A stretch of 19,691 nt of DNA, from the NCBI GenBank assembly GCA_910583895.1, contig CAJTYJ010000058.1, forward strand, positions 1 to 19,691, given 5' to 3'. Under the pieces are notes generated by a model. That model ran no database searches, had not been told where the DNA came from, and worked only from the letters and a program-made list of their open reading frames with translations. Positions within the stretch are counted from its first letter, which is position 1; each line of letters opens with the position of its first letter. Positions 7,049 through 14,296 of the stretch are shown here, one piece after another. The translations under genes were made by a program, and so were the position numbers. The stretch is from an uncultured Lachnospiraceae bacterium. GTDB lineage: Bacteria; Bacillota; Clostridia; Lachnospirales; Lachnospiraceae.

Positions 7049-7981
7049 ATGATCTATACCGTTACATTCAATCCCTCCCTGGATTATATTGTATCCGTGA
7101 AAGATTTTCAGATGGGAAAAACCAACCGCACCTGCGCAGAACAGATGCTTCCGGGCGGCAAAGGGATCAACGTATCCACCGTACTGCAAAACCTTGGCAT
7201 CGAGAACGTGGCGCTGGGATTTACGGCAGGTTTCACCGGAGAAGAGCTGCTCCGGAAGATGAAGTCCATCGGCTTTCACTGTGATTTCATTCATCAAAAT
7301 GACGGGTGCTCCCGAATCAATATCAAAATGAAAGATTTTGACGGAACAGAGATCAACGGTCAAGGTCCCATCATCCAGCCAGAAGCAATCCAAAAACTGA
7401 TGGAAAAGCTTATGCAGTTAAAAGAAGGCGATACCCTGATTCTGGCCGGAAGCATTCCAAACAGCATGCCAGACTCCATTTACCAGGATATTCTGGCCTC
7501 CCTGCAGGGACATGGGATCCGCTTCGTGGTAGATGCCACCAAAAGTCTGCTTCTGAATGTGCTGCAATATCATCCATTCCTGATCAAACCCAACAACCAT
7601 GAGCTGGGGGAGATCTTTGGTGTCACACTGGACAGCCGGGAATCTGTCGTTCCCTATGCCAGGAAACTGCAGGATCAGGGTGCCGGAAACGTCCTGGTAT
7701 CCATGGCAGGCGAGGGCGCCGTCCTGGTAACAGAAAACGGAGAGGTCCACATGCAGCCGGCTCCAAAAGGAACTCTTGTAAACGCAGTGGGCGCCGGGGA
7801 CTCCATGGTAGCTGGTTTTGTGGCCGGCTGGGCCCAAAAGCAGGATTACCTCCATGCCTTCCATATGGGCATCTCTGCCGGTAGCGCCAGCGCATTTTCG
7901 GACCTGCTGGCAACCAGAGCAGAGATCGAAGCCATCTATCGAACCATCCGCAAAAATACCATTTCACCAAAGGATTTTTAG
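7049..7981 (+). CDS. 1-phosphofructokinase family hexose kinase (PfkB/ribokinase superfamily)
   Basis: 310 residues. It transfers phosphate from ATP to a sugar phosphate, most likely fructose 1-phosphate to fructose 1,6-bisphosphate. The start MIYTVTFNPSLDYIV is typical of FruK/LacC. The substrate-side glycine motif GGKGINVS is at 36-43, KPNNHELGE at 180-188, and the anion-hole/catalytic-base motif NAVGAGDSMVAGF at 245-257 with Asp251. No fructose PTS gene (fruA) or FruR regulator is adjacent, unlike classical fru operons, so tagatose 6-phosphate kinase (LacC) remains possible. The gene has its own promoter and converges on the pdaA-like gene with nine bases between stops. Confidence 0.9.
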   Translation: MIYTVTFNPSLDYIVSVKDFQMGKTNRTCAEQMLPGGKGINVSTVLQNLGIENVALGFTAGFTGEELLRKMKSIGFHCDFIHQNDGCSRINIKMKDFDGTEINGQGPIIQPEAIQKLMEKLMQLKEGDTLILAGSIPNSMPDSIYQDILASLQGHGIRFVVDATKSLLLNVLQYHPFLIKPNNHELGEIFGVTLDSRESVVPYARKLQDQGAGNVLVSMAGEGAVLVTENGEVHMQPAPKGTLVNAVGAGDSMVAGFVAGWAQKQDYLHAFHMGISAGSASAFSDLLATRAEIEAIYRTIRKNTISPKDF

Positions 7982-7990
7982 AACCCAGTC

Positions 7991-8968
7991 CTATCTGCCT
8001 GTCAGATCAGACAGCGGACGGAAACTGTATCCCATCTCTTCCCATTTTGTCAAAAGTTCATCCAGGATCTCACCATTGGTCCTGGAAGTATTGTGCAAAA
8101 GTACGACAGCCCCCGGATGGATCCTGGAAGTCAGTTTGTCAAAAGCCTCCTCATGGCTTGGCTGCTGATCCTGATTCCAGTCCACATGGGCAAGGCTCCA
8201 AAAAATCGTCGCATATCCCAGCTCCTTTGCCATCTTGAGATTTGCCACATTGCATTTCCCCTGAGGCGGACGGTAATAGGGAGAAAGTTCTTCTCCTGTG
8301 ATCTCCTGAAACAGATCAGCCACATCATCCATCTCCTTTTGGAAGGTCTCCTGATCTGAGATCGTCGGCATGTCCAGGTGATGATACGTGTGGTTTCCCA
8401 CCGCATGGCCCTCTTCCACCATTCGTTTTACCATCTCCGGTGCAGATTCCAGGAAATGCCCCACCACGAAAAATGTACCTTTTGCATTATGTTTTTTCAA
8501 TGCATCCAGGATCGGCTCCGTATTTCCGTTCTCATAACCGCAGTCAAAGGTCAGATAGATCACCTTCTCGCTGTCATCTCCCACATAATAAGCATCATAC
8601 CAGGCCAGATCTTCTGCAGATGCATTTCCGACAGGACAAGTACCGGATTCTCCGAAAGACAGTCCCCAGTCCTCAGAAGAAAGTGTTAACTCCCAGCCTT
8701 CTTCGGGTTCCTTCTTTTCTTCTGATGCCTCCTTTGTCTCCTCGGGAATCTCAGGTTCCTCAGAAGCTGTCTCATCTGTCTTCTTCTCCTCCGGCACCGA
8801 TTCGTCTATCCCGACTTCCGAAGGAAGCGTCCCTGCCTCCACCCCTGTATCTTCCGGCTGAACCTCTTTCGTCTCCTGCACCGTGGATCCTTTGCATCCG
8901 GTCAGACCGCATACCAGCAGAAGGGCCAGAAACCCGGCCAGTTTTCTGATTCTTTTCTTATGTCTCAT
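7991..8968 (-). CDS. PdaA-like polysaccharide deacetylase, lipoprotein
   Basis: 325 residues. The N-terminus RHKKRIRKLAGFLALLLVCGLTGC is a lipoprotein signal with lipobox LTGC and lipidated Cys25. A Glu/Lys/Pro-rich linker follows to about residue 92, then a NodB-type deacetylase domain (about 135-322). Metal-site residues are Asp142 in TFDCGYENGNT and His193/His197 in GNHTYHH; YYRPPQGKCN (231-240) and LLHNTS (290-295, His292) complete the active site. The TFDxGYENG, RPPxG and FWSLAHVDW motifs are those of PdaA, which removes N-acetyl groups so that muramic delta-lactam can form in spore cortex. The usual second Asp (TFDD) is Cys here; B. subtilis PdaA also lacks it, as I recall. A GAGGAG ribosome binding site lies 8 bases before the ATG. 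Confidence 0.88.
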   Translation of the reverse strand: MRHKKRIRKLAGFLALLLVCGLTGCKGSTVQETKEVQPEDTGVEAGTLPSEVGIDESVPEEKKTDETASEEPEIPEETKEASEEKKEPEEGWELTLSSEDWGLSFGESGTCPVGNASAEDLAWYDAYYVGDDSEKVIYLTFDCGYENGNTEPILDALKKHNAKGTFFVVGHFLESAPEMVKRMVEEGHAVGNHTYHHLDMPTISDQETFQKEMDDVADLFQEITGEELSPYYRPPQGKCNVANLKMAKELGYATIFWSLAHVDWNQDQQPSHEEAFDKLTSRIHPGAVVLLHNTSRTNGEILDELLTKWEEMGYSFRPLSDLTGR

Positions 8969-9023
8969 GCTTGATTCTCCTCATTCCGACAGCCCTTCGA
9001 TCTTTTACGCTGTCTTTCTCTTT

Positions 9024-9053
9024 TAGTATAACCCATAATTGCATCAAACTTAC
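9024..9053 (-). promoter_or_regulatory. candidate sporulation (sigma-G-like) promoter of the pdaA-like gene
   Basis: On the minus strand GTAAG (9049-9053) and TATACTA (9024-9030) are 18 bases apart. TATACTA differs from the sigma-G -10 form CATACTA in one base; there is no good sigma-A -35. It resembles the site upstream of the SASP gene. The gene could alternatively be read through from the PBP gene, whose stop is two bases away. Confidence 0.4.
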
Positions 9054-9054
9054 A

Positions 9055-11181
9055 TCAAATCCTTCCGGAAAACCAGTCCTCTAAGACCGTCCGGTCCTTT
9101 TTCACCACATAGCCGCTTCCGCCCCGGTCCTTCACATCTTCTGTCATGCTGACAATCAGAAGAGGTCTTTCTTCCCCTTTTTCTGTAGAGAACACCACAA
9201 ACCAGCCCAGCTCTGTGCCGGAGGTGTCATCTTTCGAGGCTTTGATCTCTGCAGTACCGGTTTTTCCGGCCAGGATCCGATCCGGCAGACAGGCGCCATA
9301 TCCGGTTCCATGAGCATCGTTTACGACCTTTTTAAGGCCCTCCAATACCTGATCTGCCGTTTCCCTGGAAAACGCCTGAGGAATCCAGTACGAAACCGCT
9401 CCTTCCGACTGCCAGGAAAGTCTGGGCATAACCACATTTCCCCCATTTCCAAAAGCAGTGTAGAGGCAGGCCAGATGGAGCGGATTGATCAGAATCTGAC
9501 CCTGTCCGTAACCGCTGTCCGCCAGTTGAATCTCCGTCTCAATCTGATCCGTATTGGAATAGGAAGATTTCTGCATCCGGATCTCAAAGGGCAGTTCTTC
9601 CCCAAATCCAAGCCCCTGCAAAGATTCCTGCATCTGATCTGCCCCGATTTTAAGCGCCGCCTTGGCAAAGTAGATATTGTCGGAATAAATCAGGGCATTT
9701 TCCAGTATGACCGGCTGATAATCGTGAAGCGTTGTCACATAATAAGAACCCCAGGAGGAATCTTTCTGCCAGGAAAGCCCCTCCGTCCCGTAGTCCTCCG
9801 ATCCGTCAACTGCTCCGCATTCCAGACCAACCGCCGCTGTAACGGGCTTGAAGGAGGATCCCGGACACCATACCTGCCGAAAGCGGTTGTACAGGGGCTG
9901 ATTCTCGTCTTCATTCAAAGCACTCCACTTTTCTCCGGACAGGCCCATAATAAAATCATTGCTATCATAGGAAGGCGTACTAACCAGAGCCAGAACTTCC
10001 CCTGTAGAGGGATTCATAGCCACATGGCAGCTTTTATCCCCGGAAAACTGGTCATACAGAGCCTTTTGCAAATAAGCATCGATGGTAAGCCAGATATCCT
10101 GCCCATGTTCCACTGTCCGCTCTGCCAGTTCCTTTTTTACCTTCCCGTCTCCGTCTGCAATGTAAATTCTGCATCCGTTCTGTCCTTTCAGTTCTTTCTC
10201 AAAAAGCCCTTCCATGCCGACTCTGCCAATGACACTGCTGGCTGTATAGCCTTCTCCTGGGTGTTCTTCCAGATCTTCCGCCGTCACATTCTGCACATAC
10301 CCGGTCAGATGGGAAGCCGCTTCTCCAAAGGGATAAGACCGCACCTCCACATCTGAGATCATAACCCCCGGAATATCCAGAAGCTGTTCCTGTCGTTCCT
10401 TCTCCTGCTCCACCTCCTCATCCGGCTCCAGCGGAATCAAATATTCGATATCATTCACTTTCGGAATGGTCTTTATGGGTACAAAAGAATCCTCCTTGAC
10501 CCATTTTGCCGAAAGCTTTTTCTTGACAGCTTCCGGTTCCATCTCCAAAAGCTCTGCCACCGCCAATATGGCGGTTTCCTCATCCGCAAGCCTGCCCGGA
10601 ACGATTCCCACCGAACTGGCTGTCCCCTGGCCCGCCAGAACTTTTCCGCTGCGGTCCAGGATCTCGCCTCTTTCTGCCGATACCGTGGACACCCTCACCT
10701 TGTCCCCGGATTCCAGATCAGGAAAGATCAGGTAATCATCCCACACCAGCTGATAGCCTTCCTGCCCTTTTGTAAAATACGCCTCATTTTCAAAAGAAAC
10801 CGGTCCTGCCGCTGTGTCGAAAGAAGTCTGATAAGTCACCACATGCCGGTCCTTATCGTATTCTTGAATCATTGTCTCCATGTTCTGTATTTCGATTCCA
10901 TCATAGATGGCCTCATTTCGCCTGGTAAAGTCATCCCGGCTGATTCTTCCTGACTGTTCCAGATCCAGCATCTCATACATTTGGTCATATTCTTTTTCCG
11001 GAATATGAGCCATATAAGAAAGCAAAAGCTCTGGAGGCCCGGGAAGCGCCGCCTCTTTTCTCCATAATACCAAAGCAGCCACAACTCCGCCTGTCCCCAC
11101 TACAGCGGCAGCGACCATTAAACCCCGCAAAACAATGCCTCTTTTTCTGGTTCTCCTTCTTCTCTTGCGTCTGCTTCTCAT
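9055..11181 (-). CDS. penicillin-binding transpeptidase of the MecA/PBP3 type (class B)
   Basis: 708 residues. It cross-links peptidoglycan on the outer face of the membrane. A very basic N-terminus (MRSRRKRRRRTRKRG) precedes one membrane anchor (about 17-39). An NTF2-like MecA-N domain follows (about 48-155, starting PPELLLSYMAHI), then the dimerisation domain (about 160-350, with SAERGEILDRSG). The transpeptidase domain carries all three motifs: S442-SFK445 (in CPGSSFKP), S500-D-N502 (in YSDNIYF) and K640-T-G642 (in LAGKTGTAE). There are no PASTA repeats, so it is not SpoVD-like. Low beta-lactam affinity is known for some members with this N-domain but cannot be read from sequence. The ATG at 11181 was chosen for its GGAGGTG 6 bases upstream; the frame extends to a GTG at 11223 without a comparable site. 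It lies just upstream of the pdaA-like gene on the same strand. Confidence 0.92.
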   Translation of the reverse strand: MRSRRKRRRRTRKRGIVLRGLMVAAAVVGTGGVVAALVLWRKEAALPGPPELLLSYMAHIPEKEYDQMYEMLDLEQSGRISRDDFTRRNEAIYDGIEIQNMETMIQEYDKDRHVVTYQTSFDTAAGPVSFENEAYFTKGQEGYQLVWDDYLIFPDLESGDKVRVSTVSAERGEILDRSGKVLAGQGTASSVGIVPGRLADEETAILAVAELLEMEPEAVKKKLSAKWVKEDSFVPIKTIPKVNDIEYLIPLEPDEEVEQEKERQEQLLDIPGVMISDVEVRSYPFGEAASHLTGYVQNVTAEDLEEHPGEGYTASSVIGRVGMEGLFEKELKGQNGCRIYIADGDGKVKKELAERTVEHGQDIWLTIDAYLQKALYDQFSGDKSCHVAMNPSTGEVLALVSTPSYDSNDFIMGLSGEKWSALNEDENQPLYNRFRQVWCPGSSFKPVTAAVGLECGAVDGSEDYGTEGLSWQKDSSWGSYYVTTLHDYQPVILENALIYSDNIYFAKAALKIGADQMQESLQGLGFGEELPFEIRMQKSSYSNTDQIETEIQLADSGYGQGQILINPLHLACLYTAFGNGGNVVMPRLSWQSEGAVSYWIPQAFSRETADQVLEGLKKVVNDAHGTGYGACLPDRILAGKTGTAEIKASKDDTSGTELGWFVVFSTEKGEERPLLIVSMTEDVKDRGGSGYVVKKDRTVLEDWFSGRI

Positions 11182-11255
11182 ATCCACCTCCGACCATCGT
11201 TCCATCCTGTTATTCCCTGCCACACTTTTCTGTATGCAGAACGTTCCTGTTATAA

Positions 11256-11284
11256 ATATTACATCTGTAGGATTTAAAAGTCAA
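11256..11284 (-). promoter_or_regulatory. sigma-A promoter of the PBP gene
   Basis: On the minus strand TTGACT (11279-11284) and TAATAT (11256-11261) are 17 bases apart. The -35 box lies five bases from the edge of the hairpin-dense element at 11289-11493. Confidence 0.65.
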
Positions 11285-11288
11285 GAAC

Positions 11289-11493
11289 TTTCATGACATG
11301 ATGCCAGGGTCAAAAGGTCATGTATGACATGCTTGCATGTCAATACATGACTTTGGGACCCGAAAAAACATGAAAAAGTAGCCCGATCGGGCGGATTTTG
11401 CATGTTTTTAGGATTGCGGGAGCATGAAATGCGGAGCAATCCGTAGGCAGCAGGGGGCAAAAAACTTTTTGCCCCCAACATCATGACATTAAA
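11289..11493. repeat. hairpin-dense ~205-bp element with imperfect terminal inverted repeats (MITE-like or structured RNA)
   Basis: The ends TTTCATGACATGATG (11289-11303) and CATCATGACATTAAA (11479-11493) are inverted repeats matching at 13 of 15 positions. Between them are four successive hairpins. The first is 11308-11361, with outer arms GGGTC/GACCC and inner arms built from GTCATGTATGACATGC. The second is 11364-11409, with AAAAACATG/CATGTTTTT around the palindrome GCCCGATCGGGC. The third is 11411-11442 (GGATTGC/GCAATCC with inner GCAT/ATGC). The fourth is 11453-11476 (GGGGGCAAAAA/TTTTTGCCCCC). CATG occurs about ten times. No credible protein is encoded. It could be a miniature inverted-repeat element or a structured RNA. 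Confidence 0.5.
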
Positions 11494-11519
11494 AAACCCC
11501 GGAAACCAATGTCTCCGGG
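11491..11519 (-). terminator. rho-independent terminator of gdhA
   Basis: On the minus strand CCCGGA (11514-11519) pairs with TCCGGG (11498-11503) around a short loop, followed by a run of T (11491-11496). It lies about 80 bases after the gdhA stop and its T-run touches the edge of the hairpin element. Confidence 0.8.
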
Positions 11520-11596
11520 ATCTTCTTCCATTCAGTCAAAAGCATGTTTGAAAACTGCGTTCTGGCAGATGGCGGGAATGAATTTACAAACACGCT

Positions 11597-12931
11597 CTAG
11601 CACACGCCCTGAGCCAGCATGGCATTGGCCACTTTTTCGAAACCTGCGATGTTCGCGCCGGCCACATAGTTGCCCTCCATGCCGTAGCGTTTTGCTGCGT
11701 CGTCGATGTTGTGATAGATATTGACCATAATCTGCTCCAGCTTTGCGTCGACCTCCTCAAACGTCCAGCTCAGACGCTCACTGTTCTGGGTCATCTCCAA
11801 AGCGGATGTGGCCACACCGCCTGCATTGGAAGCCTTGCCGCAGATGAACAGCACACCGTTGTCCTGCAGGTACTTGGTTGCCTCCAAAGTTGTGGGCATG
11901 TTGGCACCCTCACAGACTGCCTTACAGCCATTTGCTGCCAGCTGCTTCGCATCCTCTAAGTGCAGTTCATTCTGGGTTGCACAGGGAAGTGCGATATCAC
12001 ATTTGATCTGCCATACCCCCCGGCCCTCATGATACTCTGCGCTCTTTCTCGCTGCCGCATACTCAGTCAGGCGGGCACGCTTCACCTCTTTTACTTCTTT
12101 TAAGAGTTCCACATCAATGCCTTCCGGATCATAGATCCAGCCGGTAGAATCTGAGACAGTCACAACCTTTGCACCCATCTGCTGCGCTTTCTGAGCCGCA
12201 TAGATGGCCACATTACCGGAACCGGACACGCAGCAGATCTTGTCTTTCATATCCATGCCGTGACACTTCATAAGCTCTCTGGTGATATAGAGCAGGCCGT
12301 ATCCGGTCGCCTCCGTACGAGCCAGAGATCCGCCGAAGGTTAACCCTTTTCCGGTCAGAACCCCCTCATAGAGTCCGGTGATTCTCTTATACTGGCCATA
12401 CATATAGCCGATCTCTCTTGCGCCAGTTCCGATGTCACCTGCCGGCACATCCACATCCGCACCGATGTATTTGTACAGCTCTGTGATGAAGCTCTGGCAG
12501 AATGCCATCACTTCCCGGTCAGATTTGCCTTTGGGGTCAAAGTCAGAACCGCCCTTACCGCCGCCAATGGGAAGTCCGGTCAGAGAATTTTTGAAAATCT
12601 GCTCAAATCCCAGGAATTTGATGATACCGATATTTACAGACGGATGAAGTCTTAATCCCCCTTTGTAGGGTCCAATGGCATTGTTGAACTGTACCCGGTA
12701 TCCGGTGTTCACCTGCACCTGGCCTTTGTCGTCTACCCACGGAACCCGGAATTTAATCTGGCGGTCCGGCTCGGTCAGACGTTCCAGCAATGCTTCTTTG
12801 CGGTATTTCTCTTCATTTGCTTCAATCACTGGTCTTAAGGAGTCCAGCACTTCTTCCACTGCCTGCAGAAATTCCGGCTCCGATGCATTCTTCTCTTTGA
12901 CTCTTGCGAGTACTTCGTCAACATAACTCAT
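11597..12931 (-). CDS. gdhA: glutamate dehydrogenase (probably NADP-specific)
   Basis: 444 residues. It interconverts 2-oxoglutarate plus ammonium and glutamate with NAD(P)H, in the cytoplasm as a hexamer. It aligns by eye along its whole length with clostridial GDH. KFRVPW, NTGYRVQFNNAIGPYKGGLR (substrate site), the active-site lysine in GGGKGGSDFDPKGKSD (Lys126) and the catalytic Asp in DVPAGDIGTGAREIGY (Asp166) are all present. The Rossmann motif GSGNVA is at about 237-242, and the C-terminus carries NAGGVATSALEMTQNSERLSW. The ATG at 12931 was chosen because GAGGAG lies about 10 bases upstream and the start MSYVDEVL fits the family. The frame extends seven codons to a TTG that precedes this site. 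Cofactor preference is inferred from family, not proven. It has its own promoter and terminator. Confidence 0.96.
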   Translation of the reverse strand: MSYVDEVLARVKEKNASEPEFLQAVEEVLDSLRPVIEANEEKYRKEALLERLTEPDRQIKFRVPWVDDKGQVQVNTGYRVQFNNAIGPYKGGLRLHPSVNIGIIKFLGFEQIFKNSLTGLPIGGGKGGSDFDPKGKSDREVMAFCQSFITELYKYIGADVDVPAGDIGTGAREIGYMYGQYKRITGLYEGVLTGKGLTFGGSLARTEATGYGLLYITRELMKCHGMDMKDKICCVSGSGNVAIYAAQKAQQMGAKVVTVSDSTGWIYDPEGIDVELLKEVKEVKRARLTEYAAARKSAEYHEGRGVWQIKCDIALPCATQNELHLEDAKQLAANGCKAVCEGANMPTTLEATKYLQDNGVLFICGKASNAGGVATSALEMTQNSERLSWTFEEVDAKLEQIMVNIYHNIDDAAKRYGMEGNYVAGANIAGFEKVANAMLAQGVC

Positions 12932-12982
12932 TTTCTCATTCTCCTCAATCAAATTGGCTTACATTTACTTTTCAACGGTAAC

Positions 12983-13011
12983 ATTTTATTACGATTCTTT
13001 TGAATATGCAA
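12983..13011 (-). promoter_or_regulatory. sigma-A promoter of gdhA
   Basis: On the minus strand TTGCAT (13006-13011) and TAAAAT (12983-12988) are 17 bases apart. The leader to the ATG is about 45 bases. Confidence 0.6.
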
Positions 13012-13096
13012 CGATTTTTGCGTGATTCTTGAACTTCTGAAAAATTTTTCGTCTTTGATAATCTTAAATGAATATTTTTCATCAATCCCAATATTT

Positions 13097-13900
13097 TTAT
13101 TCACTTATATCATCCTCAGGCAAAGGTTCCACCAGCGTATCTTTATAGGCCAGGATCCCTGCAGCCAGACGCTGGACCAAGAGCTTCTGGTAGGATTCTT
13201 CTGTGAGTTTTGCACACTCGTCCCGGTTGGAAAGGTAGCCGATCTCCACCAGAACCGCCGGCATCCGGGTCTTGGTAAGCACCCGGAAGTTGGCGGTTCT
13301 GGTACCCCGGCAGGGAATCGTACTGTCCCCCTCAATGCCTTCCACCACCTGTTCTGCCAGCGCTTTGCCTTCTGCACTGTCCTCCCGGTAATAACATTCC
13401 AGCCCGTTCACACCCGCATCATCCTCGCAGTAATTGCAGTGGATACTCACAAAAAGATCTGCCTTTTGCTCATTCGCATAACTGGCCCGCTCCTCCAGCC
13501 CAACCTTTGTGTCATCGGTCCGGGTCAGAAGCACTTTTACATCTGCATCCTCCAAAACCTCTGCCAGCCGCTCTGCCACCTTTAAGTTGATCTCCTTTTC
13601 CAGTACATCGCCGGAATTGGTTCCCTGATCCCTGCCCCCGTGTCCGGCATCCAGGACCACCACAATGCGGTCATCTTTCTGAAATCCCAGATCTTCGATA
13701 ATCCTGGCTCCCACAAACGTTTCATCCGCTCCGGTCAAAAGTCTCCAGACCCAAATCCCTCCCCATACCACAAGAAAAACAAGAAGAAACAGCGTGAACA
13801 GGACTAGAATCCTGGCACACCAGGCCTTGATTCTCCTCTTGAGCCGACGCCTTTTTTTCTTTATGCTGCACTGCTGTTTCCTCTTTCGTCCTGTCGCCAT
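13097..13900 (-). CDS. membrane-anchored N-acetylmuramoyl-L-alanine amidase (Amidase_3)
   Basis: 267 residues. It cleaves the bond between MurNAc and L-alanine in peptidoglycan. A highly basic cytoplasmic tail (1-30) precedes one membrane segment, ILVLFTLFLLVFLVVWGGIW (31-50). The zinc amidase domain (about 79-250) carries the metal ligands His87 in LDAGHGG, Glu101 in VLEKEINL and His154 in VSIHCN, with the catalytic Glu219 in VEIGYLSN. There are no SH3 or SPOR repeats, so binding is through the anchor. The CwlD type, which makes muramic delta-lactam with PdaA, has this compact single-anchor form, so a cortex role is possible but inferred. AGGAAAGG precedes the ATG. An 18-bp palindrome lies 45 bases upstream. 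Confidence 0.92.
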   Translation of the reverse strand: MATGRKRKQQCSIKKKRRRLKRRIKAWCARILVLFTLFLLVFLVVWGGIWVWRLLTGADETFVGARIIEDLGFQKDDRIVVVLDAGHGGRDQGTNSGDVLEKEINLKVAERLAEVLEDADVKVLLTRTDDTKVGLEERASYANEQKADLFVSIHCNYCEDDAGVNGLECYYREDSAEGKALAEQVVEGIEGDSTIPCRGTRTANFRVLTKTRMPAVLVEIGYLSNRDECAKLTEESYQKLLVQRLAAGILAYKDTLVEPLPEDDISE

Positions 13901-13944
13901 AACACCTTTCCTGTCCGTCTTTTATTTCTTAAAACAACCTTATA

Positions 13945-13962
13945 TTTTATTGTACAATAAAA
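13945..13962. promoter_or_regulatory. perfect 18-bp palindrome upstream of the amidase gene
   Basis: TTTTATTGTACAATAAAA reads identically on both strands. It sits 45 bases upstream of the amidase start, with TACAAT and TATAAG, both possible -10 boxes, in or next to it. It may be a repressor operator; no known consensus was matched. Confidence 0.4.
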
Positions 13963-13994
13963 ACGGCTATTTCGCTTCTTAAATTTTATTAAGA

Positions 13995-14260
13995 TTTTCA
14001 GCTGGGCACAGGCGTGATTTGTCGAACTCATGAATGGGCATAACCTGCCAGTTTTGGTACGCCAGTCTGCAATGCCCCTGCGGAACTCTGTCAGTGTTCT
14101 GACTGCATGATACCTGATGAAATTCTAAGAATAAATCTTCATCAGCAGGGCGGAGAATAGAGGCGAAGCGGTGGCATCGCTGACCGCTGGCAACGCAGTT
14201 TGATGGAAATTTAGATATGTCCAGCCGGGAGATCAAGAAACTTCCGGCATAATAAGAGCA
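13995..14260. other. hairpin-rich block without a convincing gene; candidate structured RNA or dispersed repeat
   Basis: This stretch has clearly higher GC than the AT-rich DNA just to its left, yet no frame shows a recognisable protein. It holds a series of inverted repeats: GGGCAT/ATGCCC (14036-14041 with 14072-14077), GTCAG-TGTT-CTGAC (14090-14103), CTGATGAA/TTCATCAG (14114-14121 with 14138-14145, with ATTCT/AGAAT nested) and AGCGGT/ACCGCT (14167-14172 with 14183-14188). A 105-codon minus-strand frame crosses it, but it begins at a TTG without a ribosome binding site and runs through the fur terminator. Confidence 0.4.
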
Positions 14261-14261
14261 T

Positions 14262-14289
14262 GGGATGACTCCGCCATGTGAGCCATCCC
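14262..14289 (-). terminator. terminator-like hairpin after the fur-like gene
   Basis: GGGATGACTC (14262-14271) and GAGCCATCCC (14280-14289) form a 10-bp stem (one mismatch, a G-T wobble on one strand) with an 8-base loop, seven bases after the fur stop. The downstream minus-strand T-run is poor (CTCTTATTAT), so termination may be partial. Confidence 0.55.
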
Positions 14290-14296
14290 TTCGCAA

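Noticed and set aside
11308..11322. GGTCAAA-A-GGTCATG, resembling a CtsR heat-shock operator
   Set aside because: The half-site spacing is one base instead of three, the second half is imperfect, and the sequence is explained as the arm of a long hairpin; neither neighbouring gene is a typical CtsR target.
11281..11484. 67-codon minus-strand reading frame
   Set aside because: It lies wholly within the hairpin element and its composition is explained by the inverted repeats.
13039..13050. GAAAAATTTTTC palindrome after the amidase gene as a terminator
   Set aside because: It is a pure A/T palindrome with no loop and no T-run after a GC stem; no clear terminator for the amidase gene was found.
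13979..14296. 105-codon minus-strand reading frame
   Set aside because: It begins at a TTG without a ribosome binding site, runs through the fur terminator, and has no recognisable domain; the block is better read as structured non-coding DNA.
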